Counted from the stretch's first letter, positions 24,904 to 33,810 are shown. The stretch is DNA of 38,777 nt from Prevotella sp. tc2-28 (GCF_900107705.1 NZ_FNRE01000021.1:1-38777); one strand, 5' to 3'. The notes: a model not told the origin generated them from the letters alone. Program-made: numbers and translations.

Positions 24904-24931
24904 CCCCTGAAACACGCAATAGTTTCAAGGG
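24904..24931. promoter_or_regulatory. Candidate operator: 28-bp inverted repeat in divergent promoter region
   Basis: CCCCTGAAAC (24904-24913) and GTTTCAAGGG (24922-24931) form arms matching at 9 of 10 positions around an 8-base spacer. The site overlaps the -33 region of the regulator promoter and is centred roughly 70 bases upstream of the expected porin transcript start. That position would suit autorepression together with activation of the porin operon. Confidence 0.55.
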
Positions 24932-24949
24932 ATTTCATCATTTTTAGGT

Positions 24950-24981
24950 ATTGCAGAAAAACGCGAATCAGAATACCTTTG
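24950..24981 (+). promoter_or_regulatory. Promoter of porin-imelysin-cytochrome operon
   Basis: ATTG (24950-24953), a 20-base spacer and TACCTTTG (24974-24981) give a recognisable promoter 26 bases before the porin ATG. Confidence 0.6.
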
Positions 24982-25007
24982 CAGTCGATTTTTAACCATT
25001 ACAGTAT

Positions 25008-26300
25008 ATGAAAAGATTTGTATTCACTATCCTATCCGCATGCGTTGGCTTGGCAGTCAATGCCCAAGAGAGTGCAGCAGACAGTGTTCTCCAACATATT
25101 GGCGGAGGTCGGCTGACTATCGGTGGCTATGGCGAAGCCAACTTCTCACGTAACTATTTCAGCGACCATGTTAGTCGCTACAGTCAGCCTGAAGAGCATC
25201 GCAACGACCCCAGCCACGGACGCTTCGACATTCCCCATGCTGTCATCTATTTAGGCTATCAGTTCGGCAAGGGCTGGTCTTTCGGAACAGAAGTCGAGTT
25301 TGAACACGGTGGTGCCGGTATTGCCTACGAGAAAGAGAACGAAGAAGGCGGTGAATGGGAACAGGAGACCGAGAAAGGTGGTGAAGTAGAACTTGAACAG
25401 TTCTGGATACAGAAATCTTTTGCCTCTTGGGCAAACCTCCGTGCCGGACACATCGTGGTACCCGTAGGTCTGAATAATGCCCATCACGAGCCACTGAGCT
25501 TCTTTACAGTCTATCGTCCAGAAGGCGAGAACACCATCCTTCCCTCCACTTGGCACCAGACGGGTGTCTCCTTCTGGGGACGTTATGGTGACTTCCGCTA
25601 TGAGGCGCAGTTGTTGGCTGGTCTGAATGCCGACCATTTCACCAATGTGGGTTGGATTCACAAAGGGCATAAGTCACCCCTCGAGTTCGACGTTGCCAAC
25701 AAGTACGGTGCCTCCTTGCGCATCGATAACTACAGCATTCCTGGACTTCGCATCGGTCTAAGCGGCTACTACGGACACAGTATAGGCAACACCTATCCCA
25801 ACGATGCCAATGGTGCTGGTGCAACCTACAAGGGAGCCGTCGCCATCGGAGCCGTCGACTTTACCTACAACGCCCACAACTGGATTGTACGCGGACAGGC
25901 CGACTACGGCTATCTGGGTGATGCCGAGCAGTTGAAATATATGTACAATCGACTGAATTCCAAGTCACCTTACAAGCACTCTGCTTTCGTTAGTGGCAAT
26001 GCCTATGCCGTGGGCATCGAGGCAGGTTACAATATCTTCTCACAGTTTAAGGACTTACGCCAGAGCGGACAACGACTGTATATTTTCGGACGCTACGAAC
26101 AGTACAATCCCTATGCAAGTGATACGAAAGGGATAAGCTACGACTACACGGCTGTCAAGCGAATGGCCTTCGGACTCAACTACCACCCCATCCGCCAGAT
26201 TGTCATTAAGGGCGAATACTCCAAGCGTTTTCTCAAGAGTGCCTACAACAACGAGCCGTCAGTAAATATCGGCGTCGCCTTCGAGGGATTTTTTATTTAA
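25008..26300 (+). CDS. Outer-membrane porin-like beta-barrel protein
   Basis: A 430-residue exported protein with signal peptide MKRFVFTILSACVGLAVNAQ. Many amphipathic strands (LTIGGYGEANFSRN, FDIPHAVIYLGYQFG, ANLRAGHIVVPVGL) and a C-terminal strand ending GVAFEGFFI are typical of phosphate-selective porin-like or OprO/OprP-type barrels. A long acidic segment (about residues 108-128, rich in Glu and Gly) probably forms an extracellular or constriction loop and could bind cations. It is the first gene of a four-gene cluster with imelysin, di-haem protein and CcsBA, 26 bases ahead of imelysin. The substrate is unknown. Given the neighbours and the acidic loop, iron or another metal complex is an inference. 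Confidence 0.8.
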   Translation: MKRFVFTILSACVGLAVNAQESAADSVLQHIGGGRLTIGGYGEANFSRNYFSDHVSRYSQPEEHRNDPSHGRFDIPHAVIYLGYQFGKGWSFGTEVEFEHGGAGIAYEKENEEGGEWEQETEKGGEVELEQFWIQKSFASWANLRAGHIVVPVGLNNAHHEPLSFFTVYRPEGENTILPSTWHQTGVSFWGRYGDFRYEAQLLAGLNADHFTNVGWIHKGHKSPLEFDVANKYGASLRIDNYSIPGLRIGLSGYYGHSIGNTYPNDANGAGATYKGAVAIGAVDFTYNAHNWIVRGQADYGYLGDAEQLKYMYNRLNSKSPYKHSAFVSGNAYAVGIEAGYNIFSQFKDLRQSGQRLYIFGRYEQYNPYASDTKGISYDYTAVKRMAFGLNYHPIRQIVIKGEYSKRFLKSAYNNEPSVNIGVAFEGFFI

Positions 26301-26326
26301 AACCACATAATCAACAAATCACAACG

Positions 26327-27592
26327 ATGAAGAAAATCTTTTACTTTTTAACCATCCTCTCAGTAGGATTCTCATTGACCGCCTGCAGCAACAGTAACAG
26401 TGACGGTGACAACGCAAACGTGAATAAGTATGAGGACAAAACTTATGGCTACCAAGCCATTGATGCCTGTAGCAACGTGGTCACTCACCTGACCAACGCC
26501 AACAAGACTATCAGCAATGCCCAGCTAACCACCGATCAGGAGACCTTCCTGCGAAATGTCCTGAGCAACTTGACCAAAGAAGTCATCATTCCTACCTATA
26601 CCCAACTGGCTGACGACGTAGAAGACTTGGAGAAGACGCTCCACGGACTGACCGTCAACACCATCACACAGGCTCAGCTTGACAAGGCTTGCAGCGACTT
26701 CAAGAAGGCTCGTCAGAACTGGGAGCGCTCTGAGGCCTTCCTCATGGGTGCCGCCTCTGATTTCGACATTGACCCCACGATTGACTCATGGCCCTTGGAC
26801 CGTGCCTTACTGTCGAATTACTTCAAAAACGGGATGAGCGATGAGATGCTCGAAGATGCCAGCATCCTGGGGTTCCATGCGCTGGAGTTCATTCTCTTCC
26901 GCGATGGACAGAATCGTAAGGTCGCTGACTTGAAGTCCAACGACACCTATACGAATTTCGAGAAGATAAGCGGTGCTGAGGAACTGAAATATGCCCAGAT
27001 TATCTGTTCCCTGCTCAAGGAGCGCTGCTTCCAGTTGCAGGTTGCCTGGGAGGGAGAGACTGCAGCCAATGCCAATCGTGTTGCCGTAGTCCAGAATGCC
27101 GGTCTTGACTACACCACGGAAAAGGGACTGTCCTTCTCTGAGAATCTGGTGAAGGCCGGTGTCAGCGGAAGCAACAGCACCTTCTCTACCCTGCAAGCCG
27201 CCATTCAGCAGGTACTCTCTGCCGATGAGGGCTCATGCGTAGGTATCGCCAACGAGGTGGGAACTACCAAGATTACCAACCCCTTCGCCAATGCCGACAT
27301 CGCTTATGTGGAGTCACCTTATAGCTACAACTCCATCACCGACTTCCAGGACAACATCCGCTCCATCCGTAACGTCTGGTATGGCAGCACCAACGGACAA
27401 CCCGCTGACATCAGTTTCAGCACCTTCTTCAACAATGTAGGTCAGACGGCACTGAACAACCAGATGGTTGGTGCTATCAATGGTGCCATCAATGCCATTG
27501 GCAACATGCCGGCACCTTTCGTGAAATATTGCAGCATCGTCTGGGGTAAGGATTTTGACGACCCTGACTATTGGGAGTCTATCTCTGAGTAA
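26327..27592 (+). CDS. Imelysin family lipoprotein (EfeO/IrpA-like)
   Basis: A 421-residue lipoprotein: signal MKKIFYFLTILSVGFSLTAC with lipobox LTAC. It belongs to the imelysin superfamily of helical envelope proteins linked to iron uptake. The signature GxHxxE is present as GFHALE, with Gly182, His184 and Glu187. A preceding DIDPTIDSWPLDRALLSNYF block corresponds to the conserved W-P region of these proteins. Imelysins are not peptidases despite the old name. It stands between the porin and the di-haem DUF1111 gene with short gaps (26 and 18 bases), an arrangement in keeping with an iron-related envelope pathway. Ligand not proven. Confidence 0.88.
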   Translation: MKKIFYFLTILSVGFSLTACSNSNSDGDNANVNKYEDKTYGYQAIDACSNVVTHLTNANKTISNAQLTTDQETFLRNVLSNLTKEVIIPTYTQLADDVEDLEKTLHGLTVNTITQAQLDKACSDFKKARQNWERSEAFLMGAASDFDIDPTIDSWPLDRALLSNYFKNGMSDEMLEDASILGFHALEFILFRDGQNRKVADLKSNDTYTNFEKISGAEELKYAQIICSLLKERCFQLQVAWEGETAANANRVAVVQNAGLDYTTEKGLSFSENLVKAGVSGSNSTFSTLQAAIQQVLSADEGSCVGIANEVGTTKITNPFANADIAYVESPYSYNSITDFQDNIRSIRNVWYGSTNGQPADISFSTFFNNVGQTALNNQMVGAINGAINAIGNMPAPFVKYCSIVWGKDFDDPDYWESISE

Positions 27593-27610
27593 GACATCAA
27601 GAATAACTGT

Positions 27611-29374
27611 ATGATTTATCCAACGAAACTCACCAGATTAATGAGTATCGGAATGCTGTCAGCCACCATACTGACAGCATGTTCCGATAGTAACGAACCC
27701 ACTAACAACCTGGGCAACCTGACTCCTGCGGAAGAAGTGTTCGGCAAGGCTGTCGGCAACTTCACTGCCGAGGAATGGTATCCTGGTGGTGCACTGGGCA
27801 CTACTGAGAAGGCGAGCTACTCGGCTGCCACTCCTGCCGTGGAGAATATCGCGGGCATGGAGGACGATTTCAACACGGGTGAAGACTTCTTCGAACACCT
27901 GTACACCTTCGAGCAGGAGCCTCGCAAGGGACTCGGACCTGCCTGGGTGCGCAACTCTTGTATCGCCTGCCATCCGTCTTACGGACATGGAAAGCGCCAG
28001 ACAGCCTATCGTGCCAACACCATCGGCAACGGATATCTGCTGGTCATCTACCATCCTGACAACAATGCCTATATCTCTGAGGTAACGGGTATGCCGCAGA
28101 CACAAGCCATGTCGCCCTTCAAGGCGCCCATTGACGAAAGTCAGATCAGCATCGACTGGCGAAACGTTACGGCTATGGAAAGCGGACTGCCCATGACGTT
28201 CGAGGATGGAGAGTCCTACTCGCTCATCTATCCGGAGGTAACCATACCCCAGACGGCTTTCAACACCAATCCTAAGCCAACCAATTACGAGGTGCGCCTG
28301 GAGTCGACCATTGGCATCTATGGTACCGGACTGCTCGACGCCATCAGCGACGAGGACATCGAAGCGCAATGGCTGGCTGAATCAAAGCACGTCACACTGA
28401 ATCCCGCCATGTGGGACCAGGCGGCTGGCACCTTCAAGCCATCGGCGTATTATTCGGCAGCATACAATGACCTTGGAACGTTCCGTAATGGACAGCATGG
28501 ACCTTTGAAACGTTTCACCTATGCGATGACACGTGGATCTCTGCAGGACGGTGCGGGTTCCAACGCCATCTGGAACATTACCAACGTCACCCGCTCTGAC
28601 CGCCATTTCCTCTACACCACACCCGCCTGGGCCAAAGCTCAGAGTGAAGATGCCGAGGTTATCAAGTATATCAAGGAAAACGGTGCATCACCCCTGAGCA
28701 TCCTACATCCCTACTATGCCGACGGTACCGACGAGGGCATTGCCAAGCGCGTAAATGAAATCCTCAGCTGTTCGTCTATCGCCAAGAAGGAGACCTTCGA
28801 GAAATACCTCCTCAACGACAGCTACTATGGCGGTAAGGAGGAGATGACTGACAAGCAGTACTATCAGTTCATGGTGTGGCACCGTGGCCTCGCCGTTCCT
28901 GCAGCCCGTCATCTGAACGATGCACAGGTTCAGCGTGGCAAGGAGCTCTTCACACAGATGGGCTGTGCACGTTGTCACCGTCCGTCGTGGAAGACCAGCA
29001 ACGACGACATGTGGGTAGACGCTAGCATCAAGGCCTATGCCCAGAGCATTGGCAAGGACGCCAGCAAGATGCTGCCTAAGTATCCTAACCAGACCATCTG
29101 GCCTTATACCGATATGGTACAGCACCGGCTGTTCATGAAGAACGACATCCGCACAGGCTGGTGCCGCACCACCCCACTATGGGGTCGTGGCCTGTCACGC
29201 CAGTTGACGGGTGCCGACGACCGTCTGCACGACTGCCGGGCCCGCTCTGTCCTTGAGGCTATCATGTGGCATGGCTATTCCAAGCAGTCTGACGCCTATG
29301 GTCCTACGGAGCAGTTCTATCATCTGAAGAAGGAAGACCGTCAGGCGGTGATTAAATTTATAGAATCCATATAA
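27611..29374 (+). CDS. Di-haem oxidoreductase-like lipoprotein (DUF1111)
   Basis: A 587-residue lipoprotein (lipobox LTAC, residue 24 region) of the DUF1111 'thiol oxidoreductase / di-haem peroxidase-like' family. There are two c-type haem sites: CIACH at residues 117-121 and CARCH at 452-456. The C-terminal block LHDCRARSVLEAIMWHG is highly characteristic. Fused c-type haems at the outer-envelope face indicate electron transfer or peroxidase-type chemistry. In many bacteria DUF1111 genes neighbour imelysins, as here. The next gene encodes a cytochrome c synthase that would attach these haems. The actual substrate is unknown; Fe(III) or ferric-chelate reduction is a hypothesis. Confidence 0.9.
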   Translation: MIYPTKLTRLMSIGMLSATILTACSDSNEPTNNLGNLTPAEEVFGKAVGNFTAEEWYPGGALGTTEKASYSAATPAVENIAGMEDDFNTGEDFFEHLYTFEQEPRKGLGPAWVRNSCIACHPSYGHGKRQTAYRANTIGNGYLLVIYHPDNNAYISEVTGMPQTQAMSPFKAPIDESQISIDWRNVTAMESGLPMTFEDGESYSLIYPEVTIPQTAFNTNPKPTNYEVRLESTIGIYGTGLLDAISDEDIEAQWLAESKHVTLNPAMWDQAAGTFKPSAYYSAAYNDLGTFRNGQHGPLKRFTYAMTRGSLQDGAGSNAIWNITNVTRSDRHFLYTTPAWAKAQSEDAEVIKYIKENGASPLSILHPYYADGTDEGIAKRVNEILSCSSIAKKETFEKYLLNDSYYGGKEEMTDKQYYQFMVWHRGLAVPAARHLNDAQVQRGKELFTQMGCARCHRPSWKTSNDDMWVDASIKAYAQSIGKDASKMLPKYPNQTIWPYTDMVQHRLFMKNDIRTGWCRTTPLWGRGLSRQLTGADDRLHDCRARSVLEAIMWHGYSKQSDAYGPTEQFYHLKKEDRQAVIKFIESI

Positions 29375-29405
29375 TATATGGGTCTTATGCTCCGTTCTTA
29401 AAAAC

Positions 29406-31394
29406 ATGAAGACATCCGTTATTCTTTTGTACATCGTGGTGGTTGTCGTGATGGCAGCCGCCACGATTGTTGAGAAATACCAGGGTACCGAGTATGTTGG
29501 CGATAACATCTACGGTGCATGGTGGTTTTCTGTCCTGTGGGCTTTGCTCGCAGCGGCCACCATGTTCTATTTCATCAAGCACAGGGTGCGCCGGCCTTCT
29601 GTCGTCGCCCTGCACCTGTCGTTTGTCATCATCCTGGCGGGAGCACTGCTCACCCACCTGACAGCCCGACGGGGCATCGTACTGCTGCGCCAGGGGGTGA
29701 TGACCAGTCAGTATCTGACGAAAGACATGCAGGAGCATCCCTTGCCTTTCAGCATGACACTTGACTCGTTTAAGATTGCCTATCATGAAGGAACCAATGC
29801 ACCTGCCGACTACATCTCGCATGTCACCATCAACCACCAGCCTGTCGTCATCTCAATGAATCAGATAGCCAGCCATGATGGCATTCGACTCTATCAGAGC
29901 AGTTACGACGAGGACATGCAGGGCAGCGTTCTCGCCATCAACAGCGACCCATGGGGCATTCCCGTCACCTATCTGGGCTATGCCCTGCTCTTTGTGTCAC
30001 TCATCTGGATACTCATCGACCCCAAGGGTACCTATCGCCAGGTGTTGCGCCGTGCTGCCGTCTGCCTTGTATGCTGCTATGGCATAGCTGCATACACAAC
30101 AGCCACCGCTTCGCCCCGAGTGTTGCCCCAAGAGACGGCAGACCGCTTTGCAAGGCTTTTTGTGGTCTACAACGACCGGGTGTGCCCTATGCAAACCTAT
30201 GCCCTCGACTTCAACAAGAAGCTTTACGGCAAGCGCCATTATCAGGAGTTCTCTGCCGAGCAGGTGCTCACCGGCTTCATTTTCTTCTATGACGACTGGG
30301 TAAAAGAGCCACTGAAAGCGGAGAAGAAGCCGATGAAGATGCAGGAGAAGCAGACCATCATCCAACAGATACACCAAGGCACCCCACTGAAGATTTTCCC
30401 TTACGAAGAACGGGGTAGAATCACATGGTATGCACCCACCAGCTCCTTTCCTGAGTCCATGAACGAGGAGCACCAGAAGTATATGCGTGATGTCTTCACC
30501 CGACTGAATGGCGAGATACAGGCTGGACACTACGACCTTGCCAATCAGTATCTGGACAAGATGCTGCAGTATCAGCAGACCTTTGGTCGACACTCCTTAC
30601 CCAGCCCGTTGCGTACCCAAGCAGAACGCCTTTACAATCAGTTACCCATACCCACCATACTCTTCATGGCGTGTCTCACCATCGGCTTCCTATTGTTCTT
30701 CGTTGACATCTTCCGTCCGTCGTGGCTTCGTTCCTGGCTTCCACGACTGCTGTTGGGCATGGCCTTTGTCGCACTATCCTGCTGTCTGGCCTTGCGCTGG
30801 ATTGTCACAGGCACCATTCCCCTGTCCAATGGTTACGAGACCATGCTTACCCTTGCCTGGATTATCATGCTGGTGACCTTGTCTATGGGAAAGCGGTTCC
30901 CCGTCATGCTCACCTTCGGATTCCTGTTGTCTGGTTTCTTCCTGTTGGTAAGTCATATCTCGCAGATGGATCCGCAGATGACGCACCTCATGCCGGTGCT
31001 CAACTCACCGCTGCTCACCATCCATGTGTCAGTCATCATGATGGCTTTTGCCTTGCTGTCGCTTACCTTCATCGCCTCGCTCACGGCTCTCCTCTCACCC
31101 AGACGTTCCGACGAGATGCTGCTGTTGTCGCAGCTCATGCTCTACCCTGCCATCACCTGTCTGGGCTTCGGCATCTTCATCGGTGCCATCTGGGCTAACG
31201 TGTCGTGGGGCACCTATTGGTCGTGGGATCCGAAGGAGACATGGGCGCTCATCACCTTGATGGTATATGCCGCACCTGCCCATCGGTCGCTGCGTCTCAA
31301 CTATCATGTCTACATGACTTTGGCTTTCCTCACCATCCTCATGACCTATTTCGGGGTCAACTACTACCTGGGCGGCATGCACGCGTATGCCTGA
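29406..31394 (+). CDS. Fused ResB-CcsA cytochrome c synthase (CcsBA-like)
   Basis: A 662-residue membrane protein. The N-terminal part (about 1-440) resembles ResB/CcsB: transmembrane helices near residues 7-25, 40-80 and 175-235, and a large periplasmic domain. The C-terminal part is CcsA, with several helices and the haem-handling WWD motif WGTYWSWDPKETWALIT. Such fusions are System II cytochrome c synthetases, which export haem and attach it to CxxCH motifs. It lies 31 bases downstream of a di-haem CxxCH lipoprotein, so dedication to that client is plausible, though it may serve others such as nitrite reductase. No other haem-lyase is in the window. Confidence 0.9.
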   Translation: MKTSVILLYIVVVVVMAAATIVEKYQGTEYVGDNIYGAWWFSVLWALLAAATMFYFIKHRVRRPSVVALHLSFVIILAGALLTHLTARRGIVLLRQGVMTSQYLTKDMQEHPLPFSMTLDSFKIAYHEGTNAPADYISHVTINHQPVVISMNQIASHDGIRLYQSSYDEDMQGSVLAINSDPWGIPVTYLGYALLFVSLIWILIDPKGTYRQVLRRAAVCLVCCYGIAAYTTATASPRVLPQETADRFARLFVVYNDRVCPMQTYALDFNKKLYGKRHYQEFSAEQVLTGFIFFYDDWVKEPLKAEKKPMKMQEKQTIIQQIHQGTPLKIFPYEERGRITWYAPTSSFPESMNEEHQKYMRDVFTRLNGEIQAGHYDLANQYLDKMLQYQQTFGRHSLPSPLRTQAERLYNQLPIPTILFMACLTIGFLLFFVDIFRPSWLRSWLPRLLLGMAFVALSCCLALRWIVTGTIPLSNGYETMLTLAWIIMLVTLSMGKRFPVMLTFGFLLSGFFLLVSHISQMDPQMTHLMPVLNSPLLTIHVSVIMMAFALLSLTFIASLTALLSPRRSDEMLLLSQLMLYPAITCLGFGIFIGAIWANVSWGTYWSWDPKETWALITLMVYAAPAHRSLRLNYHVYMTLAFLTILMTYFGVNYYLGGMHAYA

Positions 31395-31446
31395 TGACAA
31401 AATCGCCGTTTTTCAGTCTTTCTTATATAATTCAAGGAGAATGACT

Positions 31447-32286
31447 ATGAGAAAGATTATTGTGACTGTCGCCCCCGTTTGTCACGTGGGCAAGGAGATA
31501 CCTGCCGAGTGTAAGAATCCGCTGACTCCTGAGGAGATTGCCGAGGACACCATCAATTGCTATAAGGCGGGAGCCTGCGAGGTACACCTGCACACGCGCG
31601 ACCTGCAGGGCAACCCGACCTTTGAGTTGGATGTGTTCCGCCAGACCATCGGACTCATCCGCAAGGAGACTGACATGATTGTGCAGGGCTCTACTGGTGG
31701 ACTGTCGACGCTGACGCTGGCTGAGCGCTGTGTCAGTCTTGACGTGCCTGAGGTGGAGGTGGCCTCACTGAACATGGGTAGTGTCAACTTTGGCGAGACG
31801 GTGTATGTCAACACCATGCCCGACCTGCGCTACTGGGCGAAGCGACTGGACGAGACGAACACGGTGCCCGAGATGGAGCTGTTCGACCTCAGCCATGTGG
31901 AGTGTGCCACCCGTCTGGCTGACGAGGGAGTCATCCATCGTCCGCTGCACTATAACTTCTGCGTGGGTCCTGGCAATTCCAGCAACCTCTCCGCTACAGG
32001 CCGCAACCTCGCCATGCTCTGTTCGCTGATGGAGCCTGGCTGTTCGTGGGGCATCACCCACGACTCCATGAAGGACTTCTCCATGCTGGCGTGTGCCATT
32101 GGCATGGGAGCCTCAGCCGTCCGCGTAGGCTTCGAGGACAGCTTCTACTATGCACCCGGCAAGCGTGCCCACACCAATGCCGAACTGGTTGAGCGCCTGG
32201 TAGCCCTCATCCGCATGATGGGCTGTGAACCGGCTACACCTGCTGAAGCCCGCGAAATGCAACATATCAAGGGATTTACAATTTGA
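31447..32286 (+). CDS. BKACE family beta-keto acid cleavage enzyme (DUF849)
   Basis: A 279-residue TIM-barrel enzyme related to 3-keto-5-aminohexanoate cleavage enzyme. BKACE proteins cleave a beta-keto acid with acetyl-CoA, giving acetoacetate and a new CoA ester. Zn ligands are visible as HLHTR (His47/His49) and GFED (Glu230/Asp231), matching the known pattern of two His and one Glu. I prefer the ATG at 31447 because AAGGAG at 31434-31439 is seven bases upstream; an ATG six bases earlier would be too close. It begins 52 bases after CcsBA and precedes a DUF1537 kinase. The specific keto acid is unknown. Confidence 0.9.
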   Translation: MRKIIVTVAPVCHVGKEIPAECKNPLTPEEIAEDTINCYKAGACEVHLHTRDLQGNPTFELDVFRQTIGLIRKETDMIVQGSTGGLSTLTLAERCVSLDVPEVEVASLNMGSVNFGETVYVNTMPDLRYWAKRLDETNTVPEMELFDLSHVECATRLADEGVIHRPLHYNFCVGPGNSSNLSATGRNLAMLCSLMEPGCSWGITHDSMKDFSMLACAIGMGASAVRVGFEDSFYYAPGKRAHTNAELVERLVALIRMMGCEPATPAEAREMQHIKGFTI

Positions 32287-32370
32287 CAATTTACAATTTA
32301 CGATTTATTGATCGATTGAACAAATCAATTGTAAACAATTTGACAATTTACGATTTATTGGTCGATTGAA
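32285..32370 (+). repeat. AT-rich heptad-like repeats between BKACE and kinase genes
   Basis: Units such as CAATTTA and CGATTTA recur. A block TTACGATTTATTG(A/G)TCGATTGAA occurs at 32298-32320 and again at 32348-32370. A further 17-base copy (AACAAATCAATTGTAAA) at 32319-32335 is repeated at 32410-32426, where it forms codons 2-7 of the kinase gene. Confidence 0.7.
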
Positions 32371-32406
32371 TAATTGAATTATTTTCCCAAATCATAAAAT
32401 ATCAAA

Positions 32407-33717
32407 ATGAACAAATCAATTGTAAATAGTAAATGGTCAAATTGTAAATTAATTGTTCTTGACGACGACCCTACAGGCATTCAGACCGTACATGGGTGTC
32501 TGCTCATCACCCGATGGGACGAAGAGAGCGTGCGCCTTGGCTTCGAGGACAGCGAACCCTTCTTCTACATCCTCACCAATACCCGTGCGATGACACGCGA
32601 GGAAGCTGCTGAAGTGACGCGCGAGGCGATGGAGATGGTCATCAAGGTGAATCAGGACTATGGCTACCACCTCATCATCGTCAGCCGTTCAGACAGCTGT
32701 CTGCGTGGACACTTCCCACTGGAGACTGATGTCATGCGCCAGTGTCTTGTGGAGCATGGATACACGGTGGCAGAGAAGACACCCTTCTGTCCTGCCTTCA
32801 TCGAGGCTGGCCGCGTCACCATCGAAGGCATCCACTACATGCGCGACGGCAAACAACTCATTCCCGTCAGCCAGACGGAGTTTGCCCGCGACAATGTCTT
32901 TGCCTACCATACCAGCATCCTCACGGAGTATATCAAGGAGAAGGGTGCCAATCCCAACGACTACGAGATTGTCAATGCTGAGTCGTACGACGAACTCTAT
33001 CGCTACGCTCGTCATCTGACGAATGACATCATCCCTCAGACATCATCCATCAGCCATCAGCCATCAGCCCTTCATCCCTCCGCCATCGTCATCCGCTCGT
33101 CATCGTCGCTGCCCAAAGCTCTCAGCGGCATCAGCGACCAACCCCTACTCGACCGCTCCATTCTCACCCCTCAGACATCAGCCCTCAGCCCTCAGCCATC
33201 AGCCATCAGCCCTCTCAATCCCGGCTGCTTCATTGTAGGCTCCCATGTCAAGAAGACCACCCAGCAACTGGAACAGCTCCTGCAGGCTGAAGGCACCTGC
33301 GCCATCGAGGTCGACGTGCAGCGCATCCTCGACGATTCAGCCCTTCTGATGAGCGAGACCCTCGACACCATCCGGCAGGTGGTGGAAATCGGGCTCACCC
33401 CCGTCGTCTACACCTCGCGACAGGAGATACGCCTCGACGATGCCGACCAGCGCCAGCACCTCGGACAGCAGGTCAGCGACTTCCTCGTCGATATCGTCTA
33501 CCGTCTGCCCTTCACCCCCTCCTACCTTGTCGGCAAGGGTGGCATCACGTCGCACGACATCCTCACCAAGGGCCTCGGCATCCGCTCCGCCCGCGTCCTG
33601 GGACAAGTCATCCCCAGCGTGCCCTGCGTCATGGCTCCCCACTTCCCCTACATCATCTTCCCCGGCAATGTAGGCAACGAGCAGTCGCTACGCGAGGTCT
33701 ATCTGAAATTGAAATAA
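32407..33717 (+). CDS. DUF1537 four-carbon acid sugar kinase family protein with repeat-derived insert
   Basis: A 436-residue kinase-like protein of the DUF1537 family, known for phosphorylating erythronate/threonate-type acids. The N-terminal domain opens with LIVLDDDPTGIQTVHG (the DDDPTG acid-sugar site at about 19-24) and contains SRSDSCLRGHFPLE. The C-terminal nucleotide domain has GKGGITSHDILTKGLG and FPGNVGNEQSL. Between them a low-complexity segment (about residues 210-268, Ser/Pro/Gln-rich) is encoded by two CATCAGC-type heptad arrays. The first 14 residues (MNKSIVNSKWSNCK) are encoded by a copy of the upstream repeat, so the native start was probably replaced. Whether the enzyme is still active is uncertain. 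Confidence 0.85.
   Translation: MNKSIVNSKWSNCKLIVLDDDPTGIQTVHGCLLITRWDEESVRLGFEDSEPFFYILTNTRAMTREEAAEVTREAMEMVIKVNQDYGYHLIIVSRSDSCLRGHFPLETDVMRQCLVEHGYTVAEKTPFCPAFIEAGRVTIEGIHYMRDGKQLIPVSQTEFARDNVFAYHTSILTEYIKEKGANPNDYEIVNAESYDELYRYARHLTNDIIPQTSSISHQPSALHPSAIVIRSSSSLPKALSGISDQPLLDRSILTPQTSALSPQPSAISPLNPGCFIVGSHVKKTTQQLEQLLQAEGTCAIEVDVQRILDDSALLMSETLDTIRQVVEIGLTPVVYTSRQEIRLDDADQRQHLGQQVSDFLVDIVYRLPFTPSYLVGKGGITSHDILTKGLGIRSARVLGQVIPSVPCVMAPHFPYIIFPGNVGNEQSLREVYLKLK
33034..33068 (+). repeat. Heptad array 1 inside kinase gene (CATCAGC)
   Basis: Five 7-base units run in tandem (CCTCAGA, CATCATC, then CATCAGC three times), in coding sequence for a Ser/His/Gln/Pro-rich stretch. Confidence 0.75.
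33169..33210 (+). repeat. Heptad array 2 inside kinase gene (CATCAGC/CCTCAGC)
   Basis: Six tandem heptads: CCTCAGA, CATCAGC, CCTCAGC, CCTCAGC, CATCAGC, CATCAGC (42 bases, 14 codons, so frame-neutral). The opening CCTCAGA matches that of array 1. Confidence 0.75.
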
Positions 33718-33723
33718 ACAAGC

Positions 33724-33747
33724 GGGACCGACCATCTTGTCAGTCCC
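33724..33747 (+). terminator. Probable terminator after kinase gene
   Basis: GGGACCGAC (33724-33732) pairs with GTCAGTCCC (33739-33747) with one mismatch around a six-base loop, followed by T-rich sequence. Confidence 0.7.
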
Positions 33748-33810
33748 ACTTTCCCTTTTAGTCCCCACCCTTGCGCCTAAAGCAGCGCCAGTGGTCCGTG
33801 TCCCTTTAGA

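Noticed and set aside
33034..33210. Tandem repeats considered as a CRISPR-like array
   Set aside because: Units are seven bases with no unique spacers, lie in a reading frame, and no cas genes are present.
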